Assembly (NCBI GenBank): GCA_011037195.1
Contig: JAAEAF010000210.1
Span: 1 to 64,000 of the forward strand
Source: Triatoma infestans
Lineage: Eukaryota > Arthropoda > Insecta > Hemiptera > Reduviidae
Length of the DNA stretch: 64,000 bases
Direction: 5' to 3'
Each line of letters starts with the position of its first letter. Position 1 is the first letter of the stretch. The notes under the pieces are model-generated. The model had not been told where the DNA came from and made no database searches. It saw only the letters and a list, made by a program, of their open reading frames with translations. The translations under genes and the position numbers were made by a program. Below, in pieces: positions 20,379-32,922 of the stretch.

Positions 20379-21985
20379 ATGGATACACAAAATTTCTCTT
20401 TAGGGCAATGCCCACCAATTAATCCACCTCTCCCGAATTCCCAAATCCTCCAACACCCATCCCCTACCCATCCCATTATTCCTATGAATTACCCACCTTC
20501 ACCTAACTCCCATCCCAAATCCCCCAACGAGCACTGTAACTTAATGGCTACTGACACTGGCGAGAATAAGGACCTACATAATAATCAAAAAACGACTGAA
20601 CAATCAGCCAAGGCTGCAATAACCTTGCAACCTTATGAACCCTCTTCCCCGCCGAGGAAGAAAGCAAAGGGAGGCAACTCAGGAAAGAAAAGAGAAACCA
20701 TTCCGTTTTTAAATTTAGAGGAAGATAATTGGGCACGTTTTTATATCTTGAAAAAGAAAGAAGGAAACTTTGCAAACTGTTGCTCCTTCAAGTTGAGCAC
20801 ACTAATCAAGAATATATTGGAAAGGCTAAACGTGTGAAGAAACTCGGTGACGGTTCAATCTGCATTGAAGCCCCATCCCCAAGCCAAGCAACTGCAATAC
20901 TGGCTCTTAGTAAACTAGGAGAGATTGAATTAGAAACAGCTCCCCATAAGAGATTAAACTCCTCGCAGGGAGTGATTATCTGTAGAGACTTCTTGAATAG
21001 CACCCTCGACGATATTAAGGAAGGATTGGCATCAGAGGGAGTTACTGATGTCAGAAGAATTAAGAGGAAGCAAGGAGAATCTCTTGTAGATACTGCCTCC
21101 TTAGTACTAACATTTAACAAGCCAAAAGCACCCTCAGTAATCGAAGCCGCTTTTTATAAGCTGAAGGTTCGTCCGTATATCCCATTGCCGATGCGTTGCT
21201 TTAAGTGCCAGCGATTTGGACATACGTCGCAAAGATGTAAGGCAGTTGAAAATATATGTGTATGCGGTAAAGTGGCCCATGAAGGAGAATGCATACCACC
21301 CATTGTATGTGTGAACTGTAGTGGTGATCATAATGCAAAATCAAGTGAATATCCAATACTACAGAAAGAAAAGGAAATACAGAAGATTAAAACACTCCAA
21401 CAATTGTCTTACCCTGAGGCTAAGGGAATTGTGCAGAGTAAGTACTATGCTACATCGGCTACGTCATTTGCCAACAAGGTAAAAACTCCAATATTCATAT
21501 TTGAAGCTGGCCTGTCCCCGGCCTTAAAGGGACAATACACAATAAATAATAAGGTGGATACTATACCACCACCCTCTATCATAGACCCCACCGGGGCACC
21601 GTCAACTTCAAAGTTGACAATAAAGAACCCCACAAGTGATGGGTATCTTCAAAACACGGTAGGGTTAGACCTACTCAAAACTAATCCTTCTTCGGAGGAA
21701 GGCTGGCAAGTTATGCCTCCCCCTCGCCACTCTCCAAGAAGGAAAACTCAAAAGAAGCTACCTCAACCCGTGAGGGTACAAGGTAGCAAAATCAAGAAGC
21801 AGATCGGAGGCCCTAGAGCCCCCAACACCAATTATAATCTCCGCCCCCCTCACCAACAATGGAAATTGTTGGGAACGGATTTAGATGCCTCTGAGTCGGA
21901 GGGTGGCGACATCTCAGATCAGCCCTCGACTCACCGGAAAAGAGAGCGAACTAAACGAAAATATGGAAAGAATGCAACGGATTAA
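20379..21985 (+). pseudogene. LINE ORF1 (gag-like nucleic-acid-binding protein), frameshifted
   Basis: ATG at 20379 opens a Pro-rich N-terminus and a basic patch (PPRKKAKGGNSGKK). The frame shifts near 20780 and continues in the frame ending at 21985. Zinc knuckles follow: CFKCQRFGHTSQRC, then CVCGKVAHEGEC, then CVNCSGDHNAKSSEY, where the last Cys is Tyr. In family members this protein coats the element RNA. The C-terminal 180 residues are Pro, Ser, Lys rich. Loss of one knuckle ligand and one frameshift are both disabling. Confidence 0.88.
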
Positions 21986-22186
21986 CTGCCTCTATTATAT
22001 ATATAAAATTCTTATGTATTTAAAAATTTATTTTCTCCAGTTCATAGCTAGTAATAACTACAGCTCTATTAGAAAATATTTTAATAAGGTAGAAGTAAAC
22101 AAAGAAGAAACTGTAAAATTCCCTTTCCAATTTTTGCTGAGTGAAATCCTACCAAGAGTGGTTACTCTGCACAAAGAACTATTTTT

Positions 22187-25100
22187 ATGTTTGAATCCAT
22201 AATCCAATGGAATATGCGGGGTTATATCAATAATGTAGAAGGCATACGACGTATGATTGCGAAGTACCACCCACTAGGCATGTGCCTTCAAGAAACTAAA
22301 TTACGCCCTGGTCATACCGTCAAGATTCCTGGATACAATCTATACGGTATGGAGATACAACCCGCTCCTGGTGGAAGAGCGCACGGCGGTGTGGCCGTGT
22401 GCGTGAGAGAAAATTTGCGCTGCAGGCGGATCTCTTTACAAACAAATTTACAGGCTGTGGCTGTCCGTTTAGAGACACCGCTGCAGATCACCCTAACAAG
22501 TATTTACTTGCCGGATGCATCCTGGCGGAAGAGTGAATTAGAGAAATTACTCTCACAGCTACCTGCGCTATTACTATTGATGGGAGACTTTAACTCCCAC
22601 AATACTTGGTGGGGTTCTGCCAAAAGCGATGCCAGGGGAAAAATTCTTGAGGAAATCTTTGATAATTCAAACGTAACTCTCCTCAACAGTGGAGCAAGTA
22701 CACATTTCAACGCACACTCAGGGACCTTTAGCTCAATTGACCTGAGTGTTGCGACACCCACTTTAGCCATTCGGCTGAAATGGACAACTGCTGATGAATT
22801 GTTTTACAGTGACCACTACCCTAAAATAGTGAAGAGCTCCATCTCCAGATCTGAATATCTACCCCCAAAGAAATATGATATTAGGAGGGCAAACTGGTCC
22901 AACTTTTCTGCAAGAGTGGTAACGCCCTCACTGACGGGAGATACCACAGTTGATTCGGCAATGTTTGCACAAGCGCTGATACGAGCCGCAGAGAGCACCA
23001 TACCGAAGGTAGGCGGGAAAATTTCAAGACCTCCTGTCCCTTGGTGGAGCGCTGAATGTAAAATTGCCAACGCGGTGAAAAAGCGGGCCTTCAATAAACT
23101 CAAGAGGTACCCGGCAGGAGAGAATTTAATGAACTTCAAAATGCTGAGGGCCAAAGAGAGATATATTACAAAAAAAGCCAAAAAGGAAACCCTCGCTACC
23201 TATGTGTCAGGAATCACAACTACTACTACACTGAAAGAAGTTTGGAATAAGATGAAAGCTCTCTCCGGCCGGCGAAATAACCCATCTATACCAGTTCTTT
23301 CAACAAACAATGTTATAATTACTGAAACACAGGACGTAGCTGAGTGCTTAGCCAGATACTTTTCCCAAGTATCAAGTACCCAGGCATATTCGTCTGAATT
23401 TATCCAACGAAAATCTGAGATGGAGCTGCAGCCATTAGATTTTAATACAACCACTTACGAAGAATACAATAATTCTCCCCTTACTATGCAAGAATTGGAA
23501 AGGGTAATAATGAAAACCAGGGACACCTCAGCAGGTGTAGACGGTATACCTTATGCAATGATAAGGAATTTAGATGCATTAGGGAAAACTTGCCTGTTCA
23601 ATTTGTATAACTTCATATGGAACACAGGGCAGTATCCTGACGGGTGGCGAGAATCACTTATTGTTCCGATTCCCAAAGAGGGAAAAAATCCTAGTGACCT
23701 CTCCAGTTATAGGCCCATAACACTGACCACCTGTTTAAGTAAAGTCCTTGAAGCCATGGTGAACTATAGACTGGTGTATGTTCTTGAAACCAGAGGACTT
23801 TATAGTCAATCCCAGGCGGGATTCCGCAGACACCATTCTACACTGGATCAGATGAGCCGCTTAGAAGCTTATGTTCAAAACGCTTTTTTAAATAGACAAC
23901 ATGTACTGGCTGTGTTTTTTGACATCGAAAAAGCCTACGATACCACGTGGAGGTTTGCAATTTTGCGGAGATGCCATGAGTGGGGATTAAGAGGGAATCT
24001 ACCAAAGTTCCTCCAGGGATTCCTGGAATTAAGAAGGTTTCGAGTGCGCTTGGGGTCAGTCTTATCAAACCCCTACATTCTAGAAAATGGAATACTCCAG
24101 GGATCAATACTAAGCGTAACTCTTTTCTTGGTGGCAATAAATTGCCTAGCCGAAGTCGTGGCAGAACCTTTACAAGCATCCTTATACGTTGATGACCTTG
24201 CCATCTACCTCTCAGGTGAAAACTTGGATGACGTTGGGGCAATTCTCCAACAAACTATAAACAGAGTGGCAGCAGAAGCTACTAAAAACGGATTTAAGTT
24301 CTCGCGTCAAAAAACAGTAAGTCTTCATTTCTGTCGATTAAGACACGAGCATAGCCCACCCAGCTTATTTTTGAATAACACACCGGTAGAATACAAAGAA
24401 AGCGTTCGCTTTTTGGGTCTCGTATTTGACTCCAAACTGAACTGGCAGGAGCATCTCGAATCTACATACATAAAAGCAAAACGAACTTTAGACATTCTAA
24501 AATTTTTAGGAAGCTATAAATGGGGAATGGAGCGAGACATATTGCGACGTATATTTATTTGCCTCACCCGTTCAAAATTAGATTATGGATCTCAAATTTA
24601 TAGCTCGGCACGCAAATCAAGACTTAAAATAGTAGATAAAGTATACAATGAGGGTATCAGAATTATTACAGGCGCCTTTCGCACAAGTTCCCTGCAGAGT
24701 CTATATGTTGAATCGGGTTTACTGCCACCTCAACTCAGACGAGAACAGTTAATCCTAACCTACTACGTTGGAATATGGGGGAGACCAACTCAGTCATTGT
24801 TTTCAACAACATTTGAGAATCCCTACAATGAACAATTTCGTCAGCAAAGAACACGGACGCGGCCCTTTGGCATTAGAGCCAAGACCATACTACAAGCGGA
24901 GGAAATGGAAATTGGCCCAATAGAACACTGGAATTTTAATCACCAACCCCCTTGGCTAATGAACTCAGCATGCATCCGTTTGGACCTATCGACCCATAAG
25001 AAAGAAGAAACCCCTCCATTGTCTATAGGCAGAAATTGTTGGAAATTTTAAACTTTTATATGGACTATCGACCGATATTCACAGATGGGTCAAAAGTAGA

Positions 25101-25873
25101 CAATGGTGTTGGATGTGCAATGTACACTGAAGGAGTTACAGCTACCTGGACACTCCCCCATTACGCAACAGTATACACTGCTGAAACATATGCCATCTGG
25201 CAGGCTTTAAAAATGATTAGTGATAGGAATTACCCTAAGGCGCTGGTGCTGACAGACTCCTTAAGCGCATTAAAGGCGCTCCAGGATAAGTTTTCGAATG
25301 ATCCTTTAATTAATCATATCTATGATACATTACACCACTTGTCAACATGCGGGCAGAGAGTGATATTTGTGTGGGTGCCAGGTCATATAGGTATATCTGG
25401 AAATGAAAAAGCCGATGAAGCAGCCGAACTTGCTGCGTCTTCAAATGTAGAATATGCCATCCCTGTCCGACCAACTGACCTCAAAACATTGATGAAAACA
25501 GTTATTGCTAGGAAAATGGCAAACCCAATGGAATAGTCTAAATGAAAAATTAAAGGAGGTAAAATCGTGTGTGTTAAGGAGGTCGGTTGAGAGTTTCCCT
25601 AGGCGCGAGTCAGTCATTCTTACAAGGCTCAGGATTGGGCATACGCGTTTGACACATGGATATCTTTTAGTGAATGAAAAGAGACCAGAATGTCCAACAT
25701 GTAGGGAAAGGTTGACGGTGGCCCACATATTAGAAGGGTGCCAGGCACTGCGTGAACAAAGGCAAAGAGCAGGCCTGCCACACGACTTGCGTGCAATATT
25801 GAAAAATGGTTCCCCATATATCAGAGGACTATTTGCCTTCCTGAAGAATATTAATTTATATAATAAGATTTAG
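22187..25873 (+). pseudogene. LINE ORF2: endonuclease, reverse transcriptase, RNase H; two frameshifts
   Basis: The first 954 codons are open from ATG 22187. An APE-type endonuclease spans residues 1-220 (QWNMRG, LQETKL, GDFNSHNTWWG, YSDHYP). RT occupies about 420-730, with SAGVDGIPYAM, SYRPITLTTCLSKVLE, FFDIEKAYDT, NGILQGSILS and catalytic YVDD at residues 667-670. A one-base frameshift near 25030 moves to RNase H (FTDGSKVDNG, AETYAIWQAL, LTDSLSAL, GNEKADEAAE, all acidic residues kept). A second frameshift near 25515 leads to the C-terminal region with CPTCRERLTVAHILEGC, a zinc-like motif, ending at 25873. Confidence 0.93.
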
Positions 25874-26612
25874 GTTGTTAGCTAGTTAGTTTAGGTAGTA
25901 GTTAGGTAGTTAGGAATATGGTATAGTTAGTTTGTTAGGTTCTATTTTAATGGGGAGCGGAATATATAGTACCCTCCCCTAGTGTGAATGAAGTATGTAC
26001 GTATTTATTGGTGCGGATGTATTTATCAGCGAGAATGTTGGTACAAATGTTTTTAGGTTAGTATTTTAACGGGGAGTGCAAGGAAATTATATAAAAGTAC
26101 TTCACTCCCACTTGTGTATAGTGTGTATAGATTATGATTAGGAGTAGGAGATGTTGCAAATAGTCCCCTCTGAAGTGAACTAAGTAGATCTCACAAAGAA
26201 GACGGGAACAAAATAGATCAATGAAAATTCTCGACTCAAAATTAAAATGAACATAGTAACAGCATTACCCATTGATACATCTTTTTACTGGTGGCCTAAT
26301 GGACGGCGCATATCTCCCTTGACTCTCCCCCCCCGTCGGTAAGCACGATGGTCAAGAGGGGACGGGAAGACAGAACGGGAGTAACCCGTGCTTACCACGC
26401 TCCGACCGTCTTTGGAAACAAAGAGTCGATCTGGATGCTGAGTATGATTGGGGTGAACGCCTACCCAGCTCTAGAGGAAATGTTTGTAATGGAAAATTTG
26501 AGGCGCGGTAATAACCTTACTAGTTGATGCGCCAAAAAAAAAAAAAATTACAATTTTGAAAACTACAGTAAGAAATAGTTGTGCTTTCACACCAGATTTG
26601 TTTTCTTGTTTT

Positions 26613-27334
26613 GCGCAATTTTTGCCAAAACAGTTACCTTAATTATCTAATTATTCATTAGGTATTATATACTAAAATTAAGAAAAGATCTATTAGTTTA
26701 ATTTGAAATGTTTTTCTGAGATATGTATTGTGGGAGTTCTGATGACGCTGCGACATTAATAGCTCTTCTTTTTAGCACATTTCATTTATTGTACAGTTCC
26801 TCAACTATACTATATTGAGAACTGTAAAAATACTTTGCAAAAAACCACGCCTATGAGAAAATGTATGAATTACAACTTGAATATTGAATAGACGATATCG
26901 AGTCTCTCGAGTGGTGTTTTCGTTGCGAACTTTTTTCTAAAACTCTGTCTGTGCTGCGGTGTTTCCTATAAATCCATTGCGACTAATGCTCATAATGTTT
27001 TTTTTATTTATTTAATGATTCCATTATGGATTTAAAATAGGTTGAATTTGTAGCATTGTGCCTTCTCTGTCAAATTACACTTCTTGCTAATCGAATTCAT
27101 GGTTCCAGCCAAACCAAATCATACAATATTTAACAGGTGCTGCAAAATCTGTTTTACATCTGGGCATTAGTTGAAATTGCACAGATCGCATTGATAGCTT
27201 CTTTGCTAGATCGCTTGAAAAGTACTCAAATTAAAAATTACCAAAATGCAATAAATATACGAAAATTTAGTAAAAAAAACAATTAAATAATTTTTACTTA
27301 GCCAATGTGACTTTAATAATTCTGTAATTTGCAG
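26613..27334. other. Intron sequence before the type A exon, nothing recognised
   Basis: A/T-rich, no recognised repeat and no open exon-like frame. It ends in the acceptor TAATTTGCAG used by the exon at 27335. Confidence 0.5.
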
Positions 27335-27544
27335 GCCGCGGGACCGTTTAAACAATATTCACCTGATTTCCAAGACTTAGTTAATAATACAAAACAGCTG
27401 TTAGATGAACAGGCCAATAATCTGATAAAAACAATGGGTCTTTATGATACTCTTAAAAGAAAAGAATTAATTAAATTCTATAAGGAATACAATGAAAAAC
27501 TTATTCAGAATTTGCTGGAAACTAGCAAAACCATTGAAGAAGAG
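27335..27544 (+). CDS. Internal exon, type A module (70 codons), copy 2
   Basis: The acceptor ATTTGCAG ends at 27334 and the donor GAG|GTACGT follows 27544. 210 bases are open, phase 0 at both ends. The product contains FQDLVNNTKQLLDEQANN, then LKRKELIKFYKEYNEKL, then LLETSKTIEEE. It is four residues longer than the exon at 12057 through a small insertion after the first helix (IKTMGLY region), and otherwise closely alike. No hydrophobic or Cys-containing segment. About 4.9 kb of intron, filled by LINE and LTR sequence, separates it from the type B exon at 32462. Function unknown. Confidence 0.82.
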
Positions 27545-27923
27545 GTACGTAAAAAATTGAAAGAGTATTTTGCAATTAAAAATCAGCATGATTGAGGCAT
27601 TAATCTCAAAAACGAAAACTCGCAAATAGCCAAAACGATTTGCCTATAGGTACCATATCATCGAATCAGGTACGAAGATTTTAGATAGAATCCATCAACC
27701 GAATGAGCCGAGTGAATGGTTTTTACTTCTTTCTTCAGTTTTTGTTTCTTCAGTTTTTGCGACTGGCCCACGAATGCTTTGTATTCGGCCGGCGACCTGA
27801 TGATTTCTTGCCCAAAAATCGATGATTTAAAATCGATCTTTTAAGGGTTAAAACAAAAAAATCCTATGTTCTAAAAAACATTATTTTTGTCAATCAAATT
27901 ACGTATTTTAATAATTCTCTTTT
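27545..27923. other. Intron start, nothing recognised
   Basis: A/T-rich intron sequence directly after the donor. The frame stays open for a few codons past the donor before a stop. No repeat or gene is recognised. Confidence 0.45.
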
Positions 27924-30605
27924 AGGGGGGGGGGTAAGGAGAGGGTTGTACTGCAACCTACGCGGTCTATTGCGTTATGCCCCTCGGTGCCGTAGGCTAG
28001 CCTACAGCACCCTCTCAGGTACCATGTGCGAGCCTACCAGGTTAAGATCTCTAAAGAAATTTTAATATCCTGGGGGGCTCTAGGGAGGGTATATCCTCCT
28101 CCTCCTCCTGGTAACTACCCAGGTTCCTAAAACTTTTCTGGATGGCAGCATTGCAGTCCGTTAGGAGATGTATTGGAATTTTCTCCATCTCCCCATAGAA
28201 TCTGCACATCCTAACAATCTCACCTGAATCTACAATGCCCCGTGAGGAAACCCGTAAGAATACGGAGCTTTTTGTTACTGAGGCCGATGCATGCTTCCTC
28301 TCTGGGTTAAAATTCCCCAAGCATTCTTTGCCTGCCTCAGTCCTGGGAGGTAGTACCAGAGTTGAGACCTCCTTGTTTCCTCCACGTTCTTGAGTTCCTC
28401 TAGTAGAGTGAGGTCGCTGACCCCATAAAATGGTTCAAGCTGCAGAAGTGGAGATGCAGCATCTTTCCTTACCAGAGCGTCGGCCATTTCATTTCCTTCA
28501 ATGCCAACATGCCCTGGCACCCAAAAGAGGGTGACTCGTTTCCCTGCCCAGGTCATTTGTGTGATAGGATCCGAAGCAGAGAGACAGACACAAAATTGAG
28601 AATCTCACTCTCTACTTAAGCCAGACTAGGGAGACTCTGTATATATATATATATAGCTGCGCTAGCACTACAATGAGAAGCCTTTGGAACAGTTTATACA
28701 GCAGCAACATCGCGTCAGCAACCAACAGTTCCTACATGTCTCTTTACTCAGTCTAAATCTCTCACTACTTAATTACTATTTAAATGTAAAGTCCAGCCAG
28801 TTTTGTTTTCTAGTTAATTATACAGGGTTCAACATTCATTCCAGCTTATTTCTCAAAAACCCTTCCTCACTCATTTCTCTCTTTCTAAAACCTATTAAAG
28901 CATATAATATGGAAGCTCAGTGCTCTAATGACGGCCTGACTATCGGAAAGGATTACAATCTCCTGGTTCCGATAACCCCTATCGAGGTTAAATTGAACGC
29001 ACTTCCATTTGCGTGTATTTCCGCTTGGAAGATACTGGGAAACATGCCCATGGTTCTGAGTGTTTGGTTCTTGGCCCAATCACCAACGTCCAGGTTTCCT
29101 TGAGGATCTTGGATCCATCCGTATACTATTTTATGGATGTTCCCTGATATCGCCAGAGCGGATCCATCGCTCCATTCTTTCTTGGCACCCAGCTTCAAAG
29201 AAACATTTTTGAAAAAGCTGTATTTCTTGATCATACAGTCACTAGGGCGATTCTAGGTGAGGAATCCTGTAGATAGAGATGACCACTCCCTAGCCTCAGG
29301 CCCCCATCCCTTCCCGTACCTTCTCTAAAATCCTGAGGAGAGCGCCAGCACAAGGTGCAGTGAGACAATCCTCTCCCGCCATTCATACGCATTCGAGAAT
29401 TCGTATGACGGTCGAGAATCTTCTTGACGGTCGCTGTCATGGTCTTCTTGTACAACGACTTGCGCTATAGTGATAACAGGCATCACCTCATGATGTACAT
29501 CCACCGTAGGATACTCGGAGGGCATCCGCAGGACTTGCCCGCCATTCTCCTACATACCATGAGGGCGTCAGTGGCCTTGCTAAACTTGAATCAATATGTT
29601 TATTCCAAAGGAGTTTTACTATCAACAGTGATAACTCTTGATACCTCAAGAGGGATACCTAGGAATTTAACCTCCTTCTTCCAGTCTAATTTTGCTCCGT
29701 CTAGCCGGATACCTTTCAGATGTGGAAGTGTTCTTCTAGTAAAGGGTATGATGGTGGTTTTTGGAGAATTATCCACCTACTTACTATTAATGTCTAATTC
29801 TCTCTGTATTATGTCATAGAGGGTTTCTTCGAACTTCCCTCTAGCAATTATGACGACTACATCGGCTTATTCCTGACAGGAAATACTGAGGTCCGTCAAA
29901 CTGCAGAGAGGCTCCACATTAAAGGTGACAAAACCTCTCCTTAGTAGAACTGAAAGTGATAGTTCGTGAGCCCACCACTGTTCTCGTGGACAGCATCTCC
30001 TTCATCCATCGTGCTGTCTACCCCTCTTCTGATCAGGGCTTTACTGGCCGTCTCATAAGAGGTGTTATCAAAGGCGCCTTTTATGTCAAGGAAGGCACAA
30101 ATGGCCGTTTCCTTGACATCTAGAGTTCTCTGAATTACATCCGTCAACTGATATAGGGCGCTATCCGTTGATCCTTCCGCCCGGCACCTTTTCTAGAACC
30201 TCTGTCCTAATATAATTATCCACGGCCTTCTCCAATTTCTTTAAGAGAAAAGACGTAAGGCAGATAGGCCTGAAGGATTTAGGTAGGATGGCGCCCTTCT
30301 CTCCGCTTTGGGGATGGATACCATATTGGCACTTCTCTATGGTTTCGGTCACGCCCGAGTGTGCCAAACTGCTTTGAGTAATTCTGACTAAGTGTGGAAG
30401 ATAATCCCTTATTATGCTCTTTTGCAAAAGGGTAGGGAAGATACTGTTCACACCATGCGACTTGAAGGGCTGGAAGTTGCCAATTGCCCATTCCTACCTT
30501 GACGGCGTGCAGATATGTCTTAGCCATGTTCCAGTCATTCCTGCTCGGTCTGCTGGGTTCTATCATCTCTATAACATCCTCTGGACTCCCCGGAAAGTGG
30601 GTCTC
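27924..30605 (-). pseudogene. R1-like LINE, minus strand, split by an LTR
   Basis: In coding order on the minus strand: an RT start (30451-30161, with SFRPICLTSFLLKKLEKAVD), the RT catalytic region (30147-29941, FLDIKGAFDN), a degraded middle with no YxDD seen, RNase H beginning at about 29230 (WSDGSALA, FQAEIHANG, ILSDSQAVIRAL), the inserted LTR at 28559-28901, then the rest of RNase H (WVPGHVGIEGNEMADALVRK) and a C-terminus (FYGVSDLTLLEELK) down to about 27930. The frame is broken many times. Same family as 2245-3118 and 56150-56790. Confidence 0.85.
28559..28901 (+). mobile_element. Solo LTR, family 2, inserted in an RNase H region
   Basis: It starts near TGTGATAGGATCC and ends near CTATTAAAGCA. 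It contains a (TA)n stretch where relatives have a TATA-like box, the CAGTTTATACAGCAGC segment and GTAAAGTCCAGCCAG. Removing it joins the two halves of the minus-strand RNase H (VIRAL...SSD side at about 28920 and the TWAGKRVTLFWVPG side at 28556). I could not define an exact target duplication. Confidence 0.75.
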
Positions 30606-31563
30606 TAAATAATTTTCTTAAAATATAATTGTACTTGTATTTTTTTTAAACTTGTAATATTTTTTTATAAAATAAAAATTATTAAAAATTTAAAATCTGG
30701 ATGCTGGTATAACCGTTTATGTTAGTTGTATAGGCCAGGCAATATGAGGGCCTTTCTATTTTGATTTAATTTATGTTTTTTCCTCGGAATAATATTGAAT
30801 CAGGTTCGCATCTGTTACATATCTAATTGACTAGCCCTTGAGCTGCGTTTGAATTTGAGACCCCTGATTTGGATAATATTAAGCTATAATAAAATAGAAA
30901 TCCAAATCTGAAGAAAATCAGTTAACCATAAATCCAACTTTATAGAATTGGCGCAGTTTTCTTGGAAATGATTGCAACGATTTCCTTTAAACTTGGTATG
31001 CTAAATGCACACAAAATATCAATCTATCACTTTTACTTGAAAGACTTCCAGAAAAATTAATTTTACGACGCTCTGGAAAGATCTACGACATAGATTTCAA
31101 GTATTATTCGGATTTGATTAAATGCTTTCTGTGTATTAGTTGTTAAACACTACTATATTTTAGGTTAATTTTTCAGTTAATTTTACCTGCACTCGTCCTG
31201 GCAGAATTTTCACATTATTTGCTGAAGTGATACCAATAAATCCCAGTAAACATTGATTTCGATAATTTACAGCCAAGCCGTGCCAGGCTTGTTGGACAGA
31301 GGAGGAACATCGAGCCAACTACAACTTAAGGAATTACAATTTTAATCTCGATACAGTTTATCATAGGTAGATTTCATTAATAGTGTTAATATACAAAGAG
31401 TTGAGTGTTTTAATAATTTGATTAAAAACGAAATTAAAGACAAGATGGATGTTATAATTGAAAGAAGGGACGTGTTTTTTAAAGAAATTTGTTTTAAATT
31501 TGTTGTAAATCTTGATTTTACAATTAAAGAATTTTTAATTCAACTAAATTTTAATTATGCAAA
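30606..31563. other. Intron sequence with one repeat fragment
   Basis: 30893-31080 is a degraded unit of the ~290-bp repeat (AACCATAAATCC, CAACGATTTCCTTTAAACTT, then TTTTACTTGAAAGACTTCC). The rest is A/T-rich. 31418-31606 is open on the plus strand but has no splice-site frame or similarity to the A or B modules, so I do not call it coding. Confidence 0.45.
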
Positions 31564-31900
31564 TGTTACCGGGGTTCGAATCATTCATATGATCCGAAGA
31601 ACTTAATTATTCTCTATCTAGGCCAAACTAGAGAGGGAGAATTCTATATATTCAGAGGCGAGCTAGGCCTATAGAGTTATCGACAAATCAGTCGGCCAGC
31701 ATCATTCTAGGTACTTTCTATTCTCAGTCAGTCTGCCTCACTGCTTAACTATTCTCTCGCTACCTTATTCTCTAATAATATTCAACAGTGTTAAGTCCTT
31801 GTAGTTAGTGTGTTTATTTCATTATATCAGTGTTCACCATATGGTTTCATCCAGGTTGTTTCTTTATTCTCCTAAATTCTTCCCTTTCACATCTACCACA
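31564..31900 (+). mobile_element. Solo LTR, diverged (about 337 bp)
   Basis: It runs from TGTTACCGGGG to ATCTACCACA, with TG...CA ends. It shares with the other LTRs an AGGCCAAACTAGAGAGGGAG block, a TATATA-like box near 31644, TCGACAAATCAGTCGGCCAG in place of GTCAGCAACC, and GTTAAGTCCTTG. No adjacent internal region, so it is a solo LTR of a related family. Confidence 0.65.
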
Positions 31901-32461
31901 GAAGCAATAAAGATTTTTTTATTCTTAAACTTTCTTAAATTTTTTTTCAGTGAGAAAACTTTTCAGTTACATAGTGAGGTAAGTTTCCAGGAGATCCCCA
32001 TTTTGTATAAAAAAAAAAGGGACTTTGAAAAACATTTTATTTTTATAATTGCAAACAATAAGAGAAAGTTTTGTGTGTGTGTGTGTGTTTATTTCACGCC
32101 AGATTTTTTTTTTTAAATTTAAAACCTCAGACAAAAATTAAATTTACTATGTTTAATACCAATAAATTAATCCATAATTAAAAATGTAAGTATTTAATCA
32201 ACATAAACTCTATTTAGTTGTGAAATTCGAGGATTTCTTGCGGCGCTTCTTTAATTCTTCCACATATCTATCCATAGTGGTTCTAGTTGGCGAAACTATG
32301 GAATAATAGTGAAGTGGCACTTAATACGAACAATACCCTTTATTAACACAATATACATAATTATAATATATTTATATATATAAAAAATTAAGAATTATTA
32401 CACACCAACTAAAAACTAGTAAAGATAGAGATTAATTGACCGAATCTTATTTCTATTTCAG

Positions 32462-32713
32462 TATAAATCCAATCCAAATTATCAATCATTTATAGTAAAC
32501 TTCAAAAGTAAAGTTAATATAGAGGCTGACAAACTTAAAGCTTCCGGCGAAGGAAACATAGGAAAATCGTTGCAAAATAATTGGGACTCATTGACGAAAA
32601 TGATGCTATATTTATTCGATGATTTCAAGAGAGCAGGCGGAGATAAGGAAGAACTCGAAAAGTATTTTGAATCATTATTTATTAAACTGAGGCAAAGCGT
32701 CCAAGAATTTAAG
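32462..32713 (+). CDS. Internal exon, type B module (84 codons), copy 3
   Basis: The acceptor TTCTATTTCAG ends at 32461 and the donor AAG|GTAATT follows 32713. 252 bases are open, phase 0 at both ends, and the exon has no early ATG. The product starts YKSNPNYQSFIVNFK and carries GKSLQNNWDSLTKMM, AGGDKEELEKYF and KLRQSVQEFK. The KSL-x3-WDSLTK and AGGDK-x-ELEKYF blocks match the exon at 13309 exactly or nearly so, while the first 30 residues are more diverged. Same length as the other two B exons. It lies 210 bases upstream of a DDE transposon. Function unknown. Confidence 0.82.
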
Positions 32714-32922
32714 GTAATTCTATAATCATCATGTGGGATGGCAAAAATCAAATTCTGGAAGGATAAGTTTCTAATTTTTTTTTTCAGTAAGATTACTCTT
32801 AGTTTACGCTAAACCTTACAATTTAATTTAATATTAGTTAGTTTGACAAGAAAATCCGATAATGACTATGAAATTGTAATTACCGACCATCATTTTGTTT
32901 GTTAAATAATTTTGATTTGAAT

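Larger units (their letters stand above)
19883..26546 (+). mobile_element. Full-length I-like LINE with 13-bp target duplication
   Basis: It begins GTATAGCGCACC and ends in A13 at 26534-26546. Direct repeats ATTACAATTTTGA flank it (19870-19882 and 26547-26559), so both ends are defined and it is not 5'-truncated. Length is about 6664 bases. Contents: a 5' UTR of about 500 bases, a gag-like ORF1, an ORF2 with endonuclease, RT and RNase H, and a 3' UTR of about 660 bases that holds two similar GGGGAG-rich segments. RNase H after RT and three zinc knuckles in ORF1 suggest the I group. The clade call needs a tree. Frameshifts in both ORFs show this copy is inactive. Confidence 0.93.

Noticed and set aside
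22187..25873. Host reverse transcriptase or nuclease gene
   Set aside because: Target duplication, poly(A) tail, ORF1 and domain order show a LINE; frameshifts show it is not a domesticated gene.
31418..31606. A 62-codon Lys-rich plus-strand frame that superficially resembles the helical modules
   Set aside because: There is no acceptor or donor at fitting positions, no alignment with A or B, and it runs into the LTR at 31564.
31949..31976. A 28-base segment between TTTTTTTTCAG and GTAAGT that looks like a micro-exon
   Set aside because: Its length would break the all-phase-0 pattern of the modules, it begins with TGA in one frame, and it resembles neither module. Good splice-like strings by chance are common in T-rich sequence.
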